A stretch of DNA of 64,000 nucleotides from Anaerolineae bacterium (GCA_022071955.1 JAJVIM010000007.1:328177-392176), one strand, 5' to 3'; positions 40,463 to 51,258 are shown, counted from the first letter of the stretch. Made by a program: numbers and translations. Notes: generated by a model from the sequence alone, not told the origin.

Positions 40463-41575
40463 TTAAAAAATTCGCCGCAGGCCCGGCAATCGGGTTAACG
40501 CCAGCGCGCTCACCGCCCACGAAGCGACCCACGCCAGCAAAATAATAGCAGGCGCTTTGATAAAAATAGAGATCGACAGTGGGACAAACAGGAGCGCCAG
40601 CGGATACAGAAACAGCGGGTGCAAGTAATAAACGCCGTAAGAGTTTCTGGCCTGTCCCTGCCAAAACGCGCCCTGTCCATTAACATAGCGCCGAAAGACG
40701 GCCAGCCCGGCCATCAGTGACGACAGGCAGAACAGATTGAACAGAATCACCGTGACGGATTTAAGCACGAAAGAGGTCTGCGCCGGCAGCGGCACGGTAA
40801 ACCGATAGCCCAGATAAACCAGCCCGGATACCACACAGAGCGCCAGCCAGCGCCACAGCGAGGGAGAATAACCCTCGGTGGTAAACCAGCCGCGCAAATA
40901 AGCGTACACGCCCAGGGCAAAATAGCCCACGTACAGCGGCGCCCGCACCGGCTGGTAAACAAACAGGTAGTTATTTGACCACGTATCGAGGCTGGAATAC
41001 AAATTGACCAGCCCGGCGGCAACCGTGGTCAACCCAAAAAACAAGATAAAGGTGGCCAGCGTGGGTGGAATATTTTTTTGCGTCAGCCCGCGCAGCCGGG
41101 CAGAAAAGTTGTAGCCTGCCGCCAACAGCACAAAAAACAGAAACAAAATACCCAGATACCAGTACACCGATTGCTGGTACAGCGGCCCCCAAAAATCGCT
41201 GGCCCAAAACTGGCCCAGCGACACCGGCACACCACGAGAATAGTAGATCATATAAGCGGTGGGCGGAGCCAATACCAGCGCACCAAATATCCACGGCAGG
41301 CCGATGCGCGTAAATTTTTCGCGCACAAAACCGGCCGCGCCGCGCCGGCTCAACGAGGGGTAAGCAAAGTACCCGGCCACAAAAAACATCATCAGCATAA
41401 TGGGTACATCAACCAGCAGCACCAGCGCCGTAAAAAACAGGCTGTTTTGGGGATCGAGCACGTACCACCATTCCGGAGCGTAAGCCATGTAGGTGAGCGC
41501 CCCGTGCAGCACAACCACCAGAAAAATTACAAAAGCGCGGAGATTATCCAAAAAGTACAACCGAGACGTGGACAT
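40463..41575 (-). CDS. Acyltransferase family 3 membrane protein (OafA/OpgC-like)
   Basis: 370 residues with about ten hydrophobic helices. The first (LDNLRAFVIFLVVVLHGALTY) carries the R and H typical of Acyl_transf_3 proteins (normally R-x(n)-H on helices 1-2). VREKFTRIGLPWIFGALVLAP and YLHPLFLYPLALL are further family features. Such enzymes acylate (often O-acetylate) polysaccharide or glycolipid at the membrane. A family 2 glycosyltransferase is encoded immediately upstream on the same strand (41713-43251), with a terminator between them, which is compatible with a shared envelope-glycan role. Confidence 0.85.
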   Translation of the reverse strand: MSTSRLYFLDNLRAFVIFLVVVLHGALTYMAYAPEWWYVLDPQNSLFFTALVLLVDVPIMLMMFFVAGYFAYPSLSRRGAAGFVREKFTRIGLPWIFGALVLAPPTAYMIYYSRGVPVSLGQFWASDFWGPLYQQSVYWYLGILFLFFVLLAAGYNFSARLRGLTQKNIPPTLATFILFFGLTTVAAGLVNLYSSLDTWSNNYLFVYQPVRAPLYVGYFALGVYAYLRGWFTTEGYSPSLWRWLALCVVSGLVYLGYRFTVPLPAQTSFVLKSVTVILFNLFCLSSLMAGLAVFRRYVNGQGAFWQGQARNSYGVYYLHPLFLYPLALLFVPLSISIFIKAPAIILLAWVASWAVSALALTRLPGLRRIF

Positions 41576-41682
41576 AGAGTGACCTCAACAGTGACGTTGT
41601 GTCCATCATAGGCGCTCGCGACCGGTTGCACAAGTGACATTTGTCACAAACATGGGTGACAGATTACCCATTTTGGGCCAAC

Positions 41683-41704
41683 AAAAAACCTCCCGGTGGG
41701 GAGG
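41683..41704 (-). terminator. Terminator of the glycosyltransferase gene
   Basis: On the minus strand CCTCCC, loop CACC, GGGAGG, then TTTTTTG. Only 9 bases past the stop. Confidence 0.85.
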
Positions 41705-41712
41705 TATTGAAT

Positions 41713-43251
41713 CTATCGTTCAACGCTGAGCGGGTCGCGCCGCCGTGTTTTGGGCCGATTGAGCCGGGGTGTTTGGCGCGGCGGCCGCCGGCCCAGCCAA
41801 CGCCGCAGCGAGCGGCGCTCGTCCCACAGGCCTTGCAGGGCCACATAACCAAAACCAAACGCGTACAGCAAAATAAACGGCACCGCAAATTGATGGCCGT
41901 TTAGCGCGGCCGCCACAGCGCCCAGCAGCGAGTACAGCGCCAGCGCCAGTTCGCCCAGGGCCAGCCCGTCCAGCGGCAGCCGATAAGCACTGGTTTGCCA
42001 CCGGTCTGCGGCAGTGTTCACATTAAATTTGGGCGTGCGCCGAAAAGTGTTGCCCACCCCCAGCAGCGCTTCAACTACCGCTTTGGAGTTACTCAGGGCT
42101 ATACCGCTGCCCAGCAAAATCAGCAGCAGCATGGCTTTGTAATTTTGCCGCCAGCGGCGCGGGTGCAGGCTGATTTGCGCCACCGCGTACAGCACCGGCG
42201 GCCCCAAACTCACCAAACTCAAATAGATCAGTGGAAACCGAATTTTATCGGTGCCGCCACTCAAAATTAGCAGCGGCGTCACCACAGCCAGGGTCACCAT
42301 CAACGGATGAACCAGATAGCTGCTCAAATGGACCAACGCCTGCAATTTAACCGGCCAGGCCAGGTTGGCCCAAAATACCTGCCAGCCCAGCTTTTTCAAA
42401 CACTGGATTGAGCCTTTGGCCCAGCGAAACTGCTGCCGTTTGAACGCGGCTAACTGCGGCGGAATTTCGGCCGGGGCAACGACATCGCGTAAAAACAGGC
42501 AGCGCCAGCCGGCCAACTGCGCCCGGTAGCTCAGGTCAAAATCCTCAGAAATTGTATCGCCCTGCCAGCCGCCGGCCGCTTCAATACAGGCGCGCCGCCA
42601 GATTCCGGCGGTGCCGTTAAAGTTGATCATCAACCCGGCCCGGTTGCGGGCGGCCTGCTCAATAGCAAAATGGCCATCGAGCGCCAGCGCCTGTGCCGCC
42701 GTTAGCCAGGAATAGTGGCGGTTTAAGTGGCCCCAGCGCGTTTGAATAATGCCCAGTTGGGGCGCATCGGCAAAATAGGGTACGGTTTGGCGCAGAAAAT
42801 CGGGGGTGGGCACAAAATCGGCGTCAAACACGGCGATAAATTGGCCGCTGGCCGAAAGCAGGCCATTGGCCAGCGCGCCGGCTTTAAAGCCGGGCCGCTC
42901 CCGGCGATGGATCAGCTCGATGTTGACCCCCTGCGCCCGGTAAAAATCCACCCGCGCCTGGGCCAGTTCGGTGGTTTCATCGGTTGAGTCGTCCAGCACC
43001 TGAATTTGCAGCAGGTGGGCCGGGTAATCGAGCCGGACAGTGGCATCGATCAGCCGTTCAACCACCAGCGCCTCGTTAAACACCGGCAACTGCACGGTGA
43101 CCGGCGGCAGGTTGGCGGCTGCCGCGGCAGATGGCGCGGCGGGCGTGCGGCGGCGAACCACGCCATACAGCAAAGTGAGCACCCACGAATTGAAGGCGTA
43201 TACCGCCAGCAACAGCGCGGCTGCCACGTAAACTACAATCAAAACTGTCAC
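41713..43251 (-). CDS. Membrane family 2 glycosyltransferase (cellulose synthase-like)
   Basis: 512 residues from GTG 43251, chosen because AGGAG lies 8 bases upstream and a -10-like GCTATACTT lies further back near 43337; the longer frame to 43404 would start before that promoter. An N-terminal helix (VTVLIVVYVAAALLLAVYAF) precedes the GT-A domain: VQLPVFNEALVVERLI, LDDSTDE, VFDADFVP (DxD), GIIQTRWGHLN, TISEDFDLSYR (catalytic ED), and the Q/RxxRW motif as QQFRWAKGS. Four or more C-terminal helices follow. It fits processive or ceramide/cellulose-type beta-glycosyltransferases that feed glycan or glycolipid synthesis at the membrane. Confidence 0.9.
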   Translation of the reverse strand: MTVLIVVYVAAALLLAVYAFNSWVLTLLYGVVRRRTPAAPSAAAAANLPPVTVQLPVFNEALVVERLIDATVRLDYPAHLLQIQVLDDSTDETTELAQARVDFYRAQGVNIELIHRRERPGFKAGALANGLLSASGQFIAVFDADFVPTPDFLRQTVPYFADAPQLGIIQTRWGHLNRHYSWLTAAQALALDGHFAIEQAARNRAGLMINFNGTAGIWRRACIEAAGGWQGDTISEDFDLSYRAQLAGWRCLFLRDVVAPAEIPPQLAAFKRQQFRWAKGSIQCLKKLGWQVFWANLAWPVKLQALVHLSSYLVHPLMVTLAVVTPLLILSGGTDKIRFPLIYLSLVSLGPPVLYAVAQISLHPRRWRQNYKAMLLLILLGSGIALSNSKAVVEALLGVGNTFRRTPKFNVNTAADRWQTSAYRLPLDGLALGELALALYSLLGAVAAALNGHQFAVPFILLYAFGFGYVALQGLWDERRSLRRWLGRRPPRQTPRLNRPKTRRRDPLSVER

Positions 43252-43423
43252 AGGTGGCACTCCTAAAAACACAAATCTGCAAACCATCGGGCTTGCAGAC
43301 CAAAGAACGGTAAAACACCAAAAAACACAAGTGTGAAGTATAGCACGAATAGTAGCGGGCCACAAAAATGCGTTTTTGGTAAAAAAATTATGCTTGCTAA
43401 TCACCGGGGAGTGTGCTTAAATA

Positions 43424-44110
43424 ATGGTTGAGGCCGCAATAATGTTTGAAAAAACGCCAGACCCGGAGCAGGCTCGCGCCGATATGGTGGCGCACCAGCT
43501 TGCCAGCAGAGATATTACCGACCCCCGCGTGCTAAAAGCGATGGGCGATATTCCCCGGCATCGCTTTGTCAGCGATGATCTGTTGTCTGCCGCGTATCAG
43601 GACCGGCCGCTGGCCATTGGCTTTGGGCAAACCATTTCGCAGCCGTACATTGTGGCTTATATGACCCAGGCGCTGGCCTTGCCCACCGATGAACAATCGG
43701 TGGTGCTTGAAATCGGCACCGGCTCCGGCTATCAGGCGGCCATTCTCAGCCAACTGGCGGCCAAAGTTTACACCATTGAACGCGTCCCGGAACTGGCCGA
43801 ACGAGCCAGAAAAATTTTACATTCTTTGGAAATTTTCAACGTTGAGGTGCTGGTGAGCGATGGCGGCTACGGCTGCCCGGATCACAGCCCCTACGACGGC
43901 ATTCTGGTTACCGCCGCTGCGCCGCACGTGCCGCCGCCGCTCACCGTGCAGCTAAAAAACAACGCCCGGCTGATTGTGCCGGTGGGGGCCAAGGGGTATC
44001 AGGATTTGGTTTGCATCCAGCGCCAGGGTGATAGGTTGAGAGAAAGCCGGCTGGCCCCGGTCGCGTTTGTGCCCCTGCGCGGCGAGCACGGCTGGCAAAC
44101 CGATGATTAA
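43424..44110 (+). CDS. pcm: Protein-L-isoaspartate O-methyltransferase
   Basis: 228 residues. ATG 43424 (GGGGAG upstream at some distance) or ATG 43442 are both possible. The order of motifs is that of Pcm: VAHQLASRDITDPRVLKAMGDIPRHRFV, GFGQTISQPYIVAYM, SAM-binding VLEIGTGSGYQAAIL, YTIERVPELAERA, YDGILVTAAAPHVP, LIVPVGAKGYQDL, LAPVAFVPLRGEHGW. It repairs isoaspartyl residues in damaged proteins by SAM-dependent methylation in the cytoplasm. It is divergent from the glycosyltransferase gene, with about 170 bases of shared promoter DNA, and convergent with the next gene. Confidence 0.93.
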   Translation: MVEAAIMFEKTPDPEQARADMVAHQLASRDITDPRVLKAMGDIPRHRFVSDDLLSAAYQDRPLAIGFGQTISQPYIVAYMTQALALPTDEQSVVLEIGTGSGYQAAILSQLAAKVYTIERVPELAERARKILHSLEIFNVEVLVSDGGYGCPDHSPYDGILVTAAAPHVPPPLTVQLKNNARLIVPVGAKGYQDLVCIQRQGDRLRESRLAPVAFVPLRGEHGWQTDD

Positions 44111-44125
44111 CCGCGGCGGCTAGCT

Positions 44126-45502
44126 TTACCGCCGACCATAAACCAACCCACCCATCAGCAATAACGCCACAATCCCGGCCATACAGGGCAGCAACCCGGT
44201 TGCCCCTGCCGGTTCGGGCTGGGCCGGCGGCTCGTTAACGACCGGCGCTTTTTCTTGGGGCTGGGGGGCGGGGTTGTTTTCGGCCGGTGGGGCCTCTTCC
44301 GCGGCGGGTGCAACGGCGGCATTGGGCGCGGGTTCGGTAACGGCTTCACTGTTGGCCGCCGGCGCAGATTCTATCTGCGTGCCGGGCAGCGGCGGCAGTT
44401 CCAGGCTTTGCCGAAACGCGTTATCCAGGCCGTCGGTATCCACACCGAGCGCCTGCTGCAAGGCCTCATCGTACAACGCCCCCTCGGCAAAAATATCCAG
44501 CAATTTGGCCATTGCTTCCGGGCCGTAATGATTCACAATAAACCGAACCACTTCTCCACTCTGACCGTAAGCCAGGTTGGCCTCAACGGGATCGGAGGGG
44601 AAGGGGCTGGACAGCGTGCGCAGGGTCATCAACTGATTTTTGGCCACGGCGCGCTCAAATTGCGGTTTAAAATCGGCTACCAGCTCATTTTGATTTTCGT
44701 TGTACACGGCAATCCCTTCGTCGAGCCAGCGGGGCAGCGCGCTCAACGGATTATCCGTAGCCTGATGAACGACCAGATGGGTCATTTCGTGGGTCATGGC
44801 GTTTAGCCCCCAGGCCAGCGAACCGGGGTTGGATTCAATGCCGATGACCACTACCCCGTGCTCAGAAAAAGCCTGCCCCCCGGTCCACTCCGGTGAGTTG
44901 GAATTGATCGCACCCAGCAAATCGCGGTGGCTGGCATAAATAAAAATTTTGATGGGATTTTTGATGGCAATCCCCATATCTGTGCCGAGCGTGTCGAGCG
45001 CTTCGTTGGCCCGCTCAAACAACGCCTGCCCAAACGCCTGGTCGCCGTCGTACCAGTAGAGAGTCAGTCGCTCGTTTTGCAGTAATTGCCAGTCGTAACG
45101 GTTGTCCAGAAACGTGAGCTTTTCGCGGTCGGTTTTCAGTTCGTTGCCGGCCGCATCAGTCACTTTCCACCAGTATTCCACCTCGGTGCCGGGCGGCATG
45201 TAATTTTCCGGCTTGGTCTGGTCAATGGAAAATTCGGCGCTGATGGATTGGCCGGGAGTAAATGTGGCCTCGTTGCGCGAGGTAGCCAACTGGCCCACAA
45301 TCCGGTAATACAGGGTCACTTCAACAATTTCGGCCGAGCTTTTGGCTTCTAAATTAAAAGTCAGGTGATCGCGGAATTTGCCGTCCCAGGTTGAACTGAC
45401 AACCTCAATGTTGGTTTGGGCCGATAACGGTTGAGCCAGCAGCGCGCTCAGCACCAGCATCAGCAGCAGAGTCAGGGGGCGTCGATTGGTTTTTGATTTC
45501 AT
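44126..45502 (-). CDS. Membrane-anchored MA-type zinc metallopeptidase-like protein
   Basis: 458 residues from ATG 45502 (MKSKTNRRPLTLLLML), which gives a normal signal peptide ending near LSAQ; the longer frame to 45679 has no signal logic. Residues 28-150 form an Ig-like beta domain. The gluzincin core is MTHEMTHLVVHQ (HExxH written H-E-M-T-H) with the downstream WLDEGIAVY glutamate, as in peptidase_MA_2 proteins. A Pro/Glu/Ala-rich linker leads to a C-terminal helix (PCMAGIVALLLMGGLVYG) with RR at the end, so the catalytic part is outside the cell. The substrate is unknown. Confidence 0.88.
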   Translation of the reverse strand: MKSKTNRRPLTLLLMLVLSALLAQPLSAQTNIEVVSSTWDGKFRDHLTFNLEAKSSAEIVEVTLYYRIVGQLATSRNEATFTPGQSISAEFSIDQTKPENYMPPGTEVEYWWKVTDAAGNELKTDREKLTFLDNRYDWQLLQNERLTLYWYDGDQAFGQALFERANEALDTLGTDMGIAIKNPIKIFIYASHRDLLGAINSNSPEWTGGQAFSEHGVVVIGIESNPGSLAWGLNAMTHEMTHLVVHQATDNPLSALPRWLDEGIAVYNENQNELVADFKPQFERAVAKNQLMTLRTLSSPFPSDPVEANLAYGQSGEVVRFIVNHYGPEAMAKLLDIFAEGALYDEALQQALGVDTDGLDNAFRQSLELPPLPGTQIESAPAANSEAVTEPAPNAAVAPAAEEAPPAENNPAPQPQEKAPVVNEPPAQPEPAGATGLLPCMAGIVALLLMGGLVYGRR

Positions 45503-45570
45503 GATAAACTCGCTTCGCTCCGGGCTGTTATGCTGATATAGTATAGCCGCAACCGTGGCACAAACAAAAA

Positions 45571-45602
45571 AATAACGGTCAGGGCCAGTCCTGACCGTTA
45601 TT
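45571..45602 (-). terminator. Terminator-like hairpin between the peptidase and DUF5666 genes
   Basis: A 13-bp perfect stem (AATAACGGTCAGG against CCTGACCGTTATT) around GCCAGT, with TATTT/TTTTTTTG on the minus strand. It lies downstream of the DUF5666 gene and upstream of the peptidase start. Confidence 0.75.
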
Positions 45603-45623
45603 TCTGCTGGCGAGTCAGCGGCG

Positions 45624-46703
45624 TTATTTCTTTTGCAGCCCCACAACCTTGGCCAGAATTGTTTCCGGCTGGCCGTCAACCATTTTGCCTGCCACCAACA
45701 CTTTTGACCCCACGGTCACATCGGCCAGCGAGACCTCTTTATCGCCGCGGGTGCGGTATTGGGTGTCGGCGTTGGTCTGCACGGTAAACTCGCCGCGCAA
45801 GCTGTTCAGGGTGAAGGAGTCGCCGTTCACCGCGGTGACTTCGCCGCCAAGAACCATGCTGTCTTTGTACTGCTCCGGGATCACGGCAATATGCCAGGCA
45901 ATGCCGGTATTTTCGCCATCGGCTTTGTGGCCAATCACCAGCACCTGGTTGCCAACTTTAATATCGGCCAGCGATGGGTTGTCAACCCCGGGGATCCTGT
46001 ATTTGGTGTTTTCATTGGTCTGCACCGTCCAAACGCCTTCTTTTTGGCCGCCCCCTTGCACCGAAAGCGTGCCGGCGCTGGGGTCAATATCGATGACTTC
46101 GCCACGCAACGTGTGCTGGCGCACCTGCTGACCGGTTACCACCAGCAGATATTGGGCCACCAATTCGCCCTCGCCCTGTTTATTCCCCAGCGCGAGCACG
46201 GGGTCATCAACATTGATGTCTGACAGGTTGCCGGGCTGCTGGCCAATGCGAATGTGAGTGGTCTCGCTGGTTAGCACTTTGACCTCGCCGTTGGGCGTAT
46301 CAAGCCGGAGGCCATCGCTGTCAACGGCGGTCACCCGGCCCCGCACCCGATCGAGGTTGCGCGGGTTTTCCGGCAAAACCAGAATCAGCCGGGCGGCAAT
46401 CGAGCCGTCATCATTTTTGGGGCCGCGCACGCCCACAAAATTGCCCACGGCAATATCGGCCAGGTTGCCTTCGCTGCGGGTTTCGGTGAGCCGGATGCGG
46501 GTTTCGGCGCTCACATTAACGGTGATGGTTTGGTTGTCGGGCGTGCTAATGGTCAAACTGCTGTCGCCAACGGCGGTAACTTCGCCGCGAACGCCGCCGG
46601 GCGTGGCTCTGGTTGGAGTTTGGGCATACGCCAGCGACGCAGCGCCCAGTGTTCCCAAAGAGAGAAGAGATATCATCAGTACCAGTTTAGTGATCAATTT
46701 CAT
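45624..46703 (-). CDS. Secreted DUF5666 repeat protein
   Basis: 359 residues. ATG 46703 is preceded by AGGAGGCGCATT. A signal peptide (MKLITKLVLMISLLSLGTLGAASLAYAQ) is clear. The mature part is four repeats of an OB-like unit of about 80 residues: GGVRGEVTAVGDSSLTISTPDNQ, DRVRGRVTAVDSDGLRLDTPNGE, HTLRGEVIDIDPSAGTLSVQGGG, MVLGGEVTAVNGDSFTLNSLRGE. Each continues with LADI.VGN.V.V.G. This is the DUF5666 pattern of secreted bacterial proteins with no known function. There is no C-terminal anchor. Confidence 0.88.
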   Translation of the reverse strand: MKLITKLVLMISLLSLGTLGAASLAYAQTPTRATPGGVRGEVTAVGDSSLTISTPDNQTITVNVSAETRIRLTETRSEGNLADIAVGNFVGVRGPKNDDGSIAARLILVLPENPRNLDRVRGRVTAVDSDGLRLDTPNGEVKVLTSETTHIRIGQQPGNLSDINVDDPVLALGNKQGEGELVAQYLLVVTGQQVRQHTLRGEVIDIDPSAGTLSVQGGGQKEGVWTVQTNENTKYRIPGVDNPSLADIKVGNQVLVIGHKADGENTGIAWHIAVIPEQYKDSMVLGGEVTAVNGDSFTLNSLRGEFTVQTNADTQYRTRGDKEVSLADVTVGSKVLVAGKMVDGQPETILAKVVGLQKK

Positions 46704-46795
46704 AATGCGCCTCCTGCACAAATTTATTTTGATGAATTACCCACAGGATAAACGCCAAACGTAAACTGGTTTCCGGGAATTTGTAAAAAATGTGT

Positions 46796-46832
46796 AAAAA
46801 AAACCTCCCGGCGAAGGTTCGGCGGGAGGTTT
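46796..46832 (-). terminator. Terminator of the CNB/Thr-Pro gene cluster
   Basis: On the minus strand AACCTCCCGCCGAA pairs with TTCGCCGGGAGGTT (one bulged or mismatched position), followed by eight T. It is 25 bases past the end of the gene at 46857. Confidence 0.85.
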
Positions 46833-46856
46833 GGCGTTGGTGTTCAACAGCGCGGA

Positions 46857-49800
46857 TTAGTACGTGCGCTGGAAGATGACTTCGTAAGAAATGTGATACA
46901 GCGAATTGGCCACCGAGTTTTCACCGCAGGACTCGTTGGTACCGTAGTCGGGAGTGATGGGCGGGGTGATTTCGCTGGAGCCGCCCAGTACTTCAACGGT
47001 GTAGCTGCCTTTGAACATGGCAAAGTCGATGTGGCCCGGTTCGAGCTGGCCGAGGAGGTTGGTTTTGGTTTCGGTGATCGGTTCAACAAAACCATCTTTG
47101 GTATCGGCCCATTTAACGCGCACCGGCACGCCATCAATTCCCTGCCCGCTGGCGTCTTGAACTTTAACAAAAATGTGGTGCTTACCCTCGTTTTCGCAGG
47201 GGGTTAACTGGCGCACGCTCACCAGCCGGAAATCGACGTTGGGCGTGGGGGTGGCCTCGGGCGTGGGCGTATCGGTCGGCGTTGGCGGCACGCGGGTAAA
47301 AGTTCGGGTGGGCGTATCGGTCGGCGTCGGCGTAAAGACCGGCGTTGGTGTTTCGGTCGGCGTCGGCGTCATGGTCGGCGTCGGCGTGTTGGTTGGAATG
47401 GGTGTTGCGGTTGGGGTATGGGTAACGGTGGGTGTTGGCGTGCGGGTAGGCGTATCGGTGGGTGTGGGGGTGGCGGTTTCCACAAAAGGCAGCACCGCCG
47501 CGGCCCCAACCGCGCCATCTTCTCGCATTTGTTCCAGTGGACTGCGGGTATCGCCGGGCAGCGCGCCGTCATCGGCAAAACTGGCGGCCAGCGCGTCAAT
47601 AATCAAATACGGAACCATAATGCCGCAGACCCAAACAATGGCAATGGCAATAGCCATTAGGCGCAGTTTGGCGCCCATTGTCCGTTTGGCAAACCACACC
47701 GAAAGACTCCGGCGCTGGCGCTCAATTTTGCGGTTGGTGTAAGACCGAGCCGCGGCCCAGCGCGACGCCGGCTGCGACGATCCCTTGCCTGTAGCAGCAG
47801 AGCTGCCGGCCGGCAAAGCCGGCGGTGTTTGCTGGCGAGGCTGCGGTTGAACCGGCCGTGACGGCGCGGCCTGCGGCGACTGCGGGCCAGTCTTTTTTAC
47901 TTTGCGCCGCTTCTTCTTTTTGCCCGACGGCTTGACCGATTTACTGGCCGGCGGCATGGCCTGGGTATGCTGGGTATGCAGTTGCGGGCGGCTTCCGGCC
48001 GGCGGGATGGGTTGGGTGAACTGGCTGTGTATGGGCGCCGGCCCGCCAACGGGCGGCATGGGTTGGGTAAACTGGCTGTGAACCGGCGGACGCGGCTGGG
48101 CCGGAATGCCGGTTGAAACCGGTGCGCCGGATCGGGGCGGCAGGGCAGCCGGCGGCCGCGACCCCATCGGCGGGGCAACGGGACGCACCGGAACCGGCGG
48201 CATAGCGCCGGTTGGCCGGGAAACCGGCGTAAACGGCCGGCTCACCGGCGACAGCGAGCGGGTGGGCGGCGCGCCGACCTGCGGCGACATTGGCCGGGAT
48301 GGCCCGGGCGCACCGGGAGGGGCCGGCAGGCTGCGCTGGGGAGGCGCGCCGCGCATGCGAGCCATAGTCTGTTCCATGCGCTCGCTCAAAATGCGGCTCA
48401 TCACCACGCCCAGGTTCGGGTATCGATTCAGAAAATCGTCAAAATCTTCTTTGGTCAACGCCCAAATTTGGGTATCAACCAACGCGTAGGCGGTACCCAG
48501 TCGCGGCCGGCCGGAAAGCAGCGCGATTTCACCAAAATAATCGCCGGCGTTTTGCGACTCTAGCAGAACCGGCCCCTGGGCGGTGTTGGCCCACAGCTCA
48601 ACCTGGCCTTGTTCGATAAAATACATTTCGTCGCTGGGGCCGCCCTCGTAATAGATGGTACTGCCGCCCTGATAGCGGCGGGGCTGCAACCGGGTTGATA
48701 ATTCATCCAACTGCGTGCGCGACAGGCCGCCGGCCACAGCTATTTTTTGCAGGTGCGGTTCCGGGGTGTAGTCCTCGGCGGCGGTGAGCCGCTCGCGGAG
48801 GGCCTGGCTGAGCGCCGAGCTGATCTGCGGATGTTTGACCAGCAAGCTGTCAAAATCGGTGCGATACAGGCACCACAGGTTGGTGTTGCTGGCCGCATGC
48901 ACGGTAAATTCGCGGGTTTTGCCGGTGAGCAGCGCGGTTTCGCCAAAGTAGTCGCTTTCGTTAAAGCGGCGTTTGAACTGGCCGGGCGCGCGCGGAGAAT
49001 CGCCGATGGCCGCACCGTTGTCGACAATATACATGGCGTCGCCGGGGTCGCCGTAGCTAAAAATAATTTCGCCGGCGGGCACGTGGCGCAGCAGCAGCAA
49101 CCGGGCAATATCAACCAGCACCGGCCGGGGGAGATCGGCAAACAGCGAAATGCGGCTCAGCACGGCCACGGCGTAAGATTGATCCGAGGCGCTGAGCCGG
49201 GCGCGCAGGTTGCGGCTGAGATTGGTTTTAATGGAAGGGTTGGTTCGGGCCAGCTCGGCAAAATCGGTGGGACTGAGCTGCCACAAAATCGTATCGCTGG
49301 CGGTTTGGGCGGTGTTGGAGTGCGGCGTGTTTGAAATGACTGCCATTTCACCAAAGGCTTCACCGGCTTTGAGTTCGGTGTAATCTTCGTCGGTGTCACC
49401 CAGCAGGTGAATGCGGCCGCTTTCAATAAAATAGAGACCGGTGGCCGGGTCACCGCTGCGGTAGATGCTCTGGCCGGAGGCGTAGCGCTGGGGCGAAAGA
49501 TGCTGGGCCACCAAACTGCGCTCGCGGGGGGATAAATCCTGAAGTAACGGGATGCCGCCCAGCCGTTCGGCCAGCAGTTTTTGGTACTGCACAATGCCGC
49601 GGCCAAACGCCAGGCCCAGAAAGATACCCAATTCCGGGCGCTCATCGATGAGGCCGGCCATATCGGCCTGAGACAGCGCCCAAACTTTCACCTCGCTGGT
49701 GGTGCGGGCGGTCATAACGTAGGGCCGGCCGGAGAAGAAATCGGTTTCACCCAGCAGGCTGCCGGGGCCAAGGCTGGCCACAACCGGCGAGCCGTCATCG

Positions 49801-49979
49801 CTGGAGAGTTTGATCCAGCCTTCGTTAACCAGGTACAGCGCGTCGCTTTCGGTGTTTTTAAGAAACAGCGTTTCGCCGGCGCTGTACTGCTCCAGGCGCA
49901 TGCGCTTGCCGATGGCGCGCTGTTCGTCGTCTGTAAGTTCGCCAAAAAGCGGCGTATTTTTTATAAATTGTTCCTTCAA
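46857..49979 (-). CDS. Four cyclic-nucleotide-binding domains joined through a membrane helix to a Thr/Pro linker and Ig-like domain
   Basis: 1,040 residues from TTG 49979, which has GAGAAGGATGG upstream; a TTG at 50042 has no ribosome site. Four CNB (Crp-type) domains fill 1-535, each with the G-E phosphate-binding-cassette pattern ([51 protein letters not shown]). A proline-rich basic stretch (about 560-730) follows, then one helix ([21 protein letters not shown]), a Thr-Pro repeat (about 835-905), and a C-terminal domain ([20 protein letters not shown]) shared with the next three genes upstream on the strand. The CNB part should be inside and the Ig part outside the cell, a layout suited to inside-out signalling. 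It is last of a four-gene cluster. Confidence 0.85.
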   Translation of the reverse strand: MKEQFIKNTPLFGELTDDEQRAIGKRMRLEQYSAGETLFLKNTESDALYLVNEGWIKLSSDDGSPVVASLGPGSLLGETDFFSGRPYVMTARTTSEVKVWALSQADMAGLIDERPELGIFLGLAFGRGIVQYQKLLAERLGGIPLLQDLSPRERSLVAQHLSPQRYASGQSIYRSGDPATGLYFIESGRIHLLGDTDEDYTELKAGEAFGEMAVISNTPHSNTAQTASDTILWQLSPTDFAELARTNPSIKTNLSRNLRARLSASDQSYAVAVLSRISLFADLPRPVLVDIARLLLLRHVPAGEIIFSYGDPGDAMYIVDNGAAIGDSPRAPGQFKRRFNESDYFGETALLTGKTREFTVHAASNTNLWCLYRTDFDSLLVKHPQISSALSQALRERLTAAEDYTPEPHLQKIAVAGGLSRTQLDELSTRLQPRRYQGGSTIYYEGGPSDEMYFIEQGQVELWANTAQGPVLLESQNAGDYFGEIALLSGRPRLGTAYALVDTQIWALTKEDFDDFLNRYPNLGVVMSRILSERMEQTMARMRGAPPQRSLPAPPGAPGPSRPMSPQVGAPPTRSLSPVSRPFTPVSRPTGAMPPVPVRPVAPPMGSRPPAALPPRSGAPVSTGIPAQPRPPVHSQFTQPMPPVGGPAPIHSQFTQPIPPAGSRPQLHTQHTQAMPPASKSVKPSGKKKKRRKVKKTGPQSPQAAPSRPVQPQPRQQTPPALPAGSSAATGKGSSQPASRWAAARSYTNRKIERQRRSLSVWFAKRTMGAKLRLMAIAIAIVWVCGIMVPYLIIDALAASFADDGALPGDTRSPLEQMREDGAVGAAAVLPFVETATPTPTDTPTRTPTPTVTHTPTATPIPTNTPTPTMTPTPTETPTPVFTPTPTDTPTRTFTRVPPTPTDTPTPEATPTPNVDFRLVSVRQLTPCENEGKHHIFVKVQDASGQGIDGVPVRVKWADTKDGFVEPITETKTNLLGQLEPGHIDFAMFKGSYTVEVLGGSSEITPPITPDYGTNESCGENSVANSLYHISYEVIFQRTY

Positions 49980-50101
49980 GGCACATCCATCCTTCTCAAT
50001 TTTGAACCTGCCCGGCGGCAATCGCCGGAGTGGCCGGTTCAAAAAGAGTCACTGTTCTCACCGACAGACATGTGGCCCCGGACCGGGCCGCACGGTTCCC
50101 T

Positions 50102-51244
50102 CTATCGGCTTACCCCCTGTTCAAAAACCACCTGCCACGAGGGCAGAACATCGGCCGGCAAAGCCGGGCACAGGGTTTGATCATCGATATTCACTTCTGG
50201 TAGCTGGCCGCTGGTGCTGACTGTGGCCAGTTTTATTTCATAACGCTCGCCCGGTTTCATTTGAAAATCGGCGTAACCGGGATCGATGTCCGGTTTGAAG
50301 CCGGTAAAAAATGCATCCTGGCCGCCGGACCAACTGACTTCAATTTTGACTCCCGGCAAGCCTGCCCCCAGTCTATCACGAACATACACTCTAAGCAATC
50401 CCCCGGGCGGGGTATCATTGCACAAAACCACAGATTGGGCCAATCCAAAGGGTGCGTCCGGCCCCGGTGTGGGCGTTGGCGTAGCCGAAGGTGTGGCCGA
50501 AGGCGTGGGTGTGCGGCTGGGGGTGGCGGTGCGGGTTGGGCTGGGCGTAGCCGTGGGACTGGGCAACCCGGTTGGGGTGCGGGTGGGCGTGCGCGTGGGT
50601 GACGGTGTGGGCGTGAGGGTGGGAGTGGGTGTATGCGTTGGCCGGGGAGTAGGCGTGGGCGCCGGGGTGGGTGTGCGGCTGGGCAAAGGCGTGGGCGTTA
50701 CAATAAACGCGGCCATTTCACCGGAGGTTTGGCCCAACGCCGATGACAGCGCCACCAGCGCCCGGATGTCGCGCACGTCCTGTTCCTGGGCAATGGTCGC
50801 TTCAGTAAGGGCGGCGATTTCTGACCCAATATCCGGGATTTTCAACACAGTCAGCCGGGCCTGTGCTCGCTCCAGGTTTTGATCTTTGGCGTAAGCCAGC
50901 GCAACCAGACGCATATAAAAAGCCTTGTCTTCGGGCCGAAGTTCCGCCGGGCTAACCGGCAGCGGCCGGGGATCGATGATCCAGCCGTAGGTCAGCGAAA
51001 AAAACAGCCCGATGGTGAAGCCGACCAAAAAACTGCCGACCCACCACAGCCATTCGTGGCGGCCGGGCGGCGTGCTGCGCAGGCTGATGCCGGCTCGCTG
51101 CCGGGCGGGCGGCTTTTGGCTTGAGCGAGCGTTGCCCTTTTTTGCGGTTGTTAAAGGTGCATCATCAACCTGAGACACGTCCGTGGGTAACGGGCGCGAT
51201 GGTTTGCTAGCAGGTTGGTCAGGTTGCTGATCCGGCCGGTGCAT
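50102..51244 (-). CDS. Membrane protein with helical pair, Thr/Pro linker and Ig-like domain (paralogue 1)
   Basis: 380 residues. A basic cytoplasmic N-terminus (1-65) is followed by one helix ([22 protein letters not shown]) and a segment of about 85 residues ([20 protein letters not shown]...[20 protein letters not shown]) that also occurs in the next two genes. A Thr-Pro linker ([20 protein letters not shown] onward) spans about 95 residues. The C-terminal domain ([24 protein letters not shown]) resembles the C-terminal domain of the CNB protein, with a Cys near each end. It sits 14 bases after the gene at 51259. Function unknown; probably an envelope structural or binding protein. Confidence 0.78.
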   Translation of the reverse strand: MHRPDQQPDQPASKPSRPLPTDVSQVDDAPLTTAKKGNARSSQKPPARQRAGISLRSTPPGRHEWLWWVGSFLVGFTIGLFFSLTYGWIIDPRPLPVSPAELRPEDKAFYMRLVALAYAKDQNLERAQARLTVLKIPDIGSEIAALTEATIAQEQDVRDIRALVALSSALGQTSGEMAAFIVTPTPLPSRTPTPAPTPTPRPTHTPTPTLTPTPSPTRTPTRTPTGLPSPTATPSPTRTATPSRTPTPSATPSATPTPTPGPDAPFGLAQSVVLCNDTPPGGLLRVYVRDRLGAGLPGVKIEVSWSGGQDAFFTGFKPDIDPGYADFQMKPGERYEIKLATVSTSGQLPEVNIDDQTLCPALPADVLPSWQVVFEQGVSR

Positions 51245-51258
51245 TCATTTTAGCCCGG

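Noticed and set aside
47173..47742. Plus-strand frame rich in GVGV repeats (also 50286-50882, 51686-51949 and 52716-52943)
   Set aside because: These are antisense readings of Thr-Pro codon repeats in the minus-strand surface-protein genes; the periodic codons keep several frames open without real coding.
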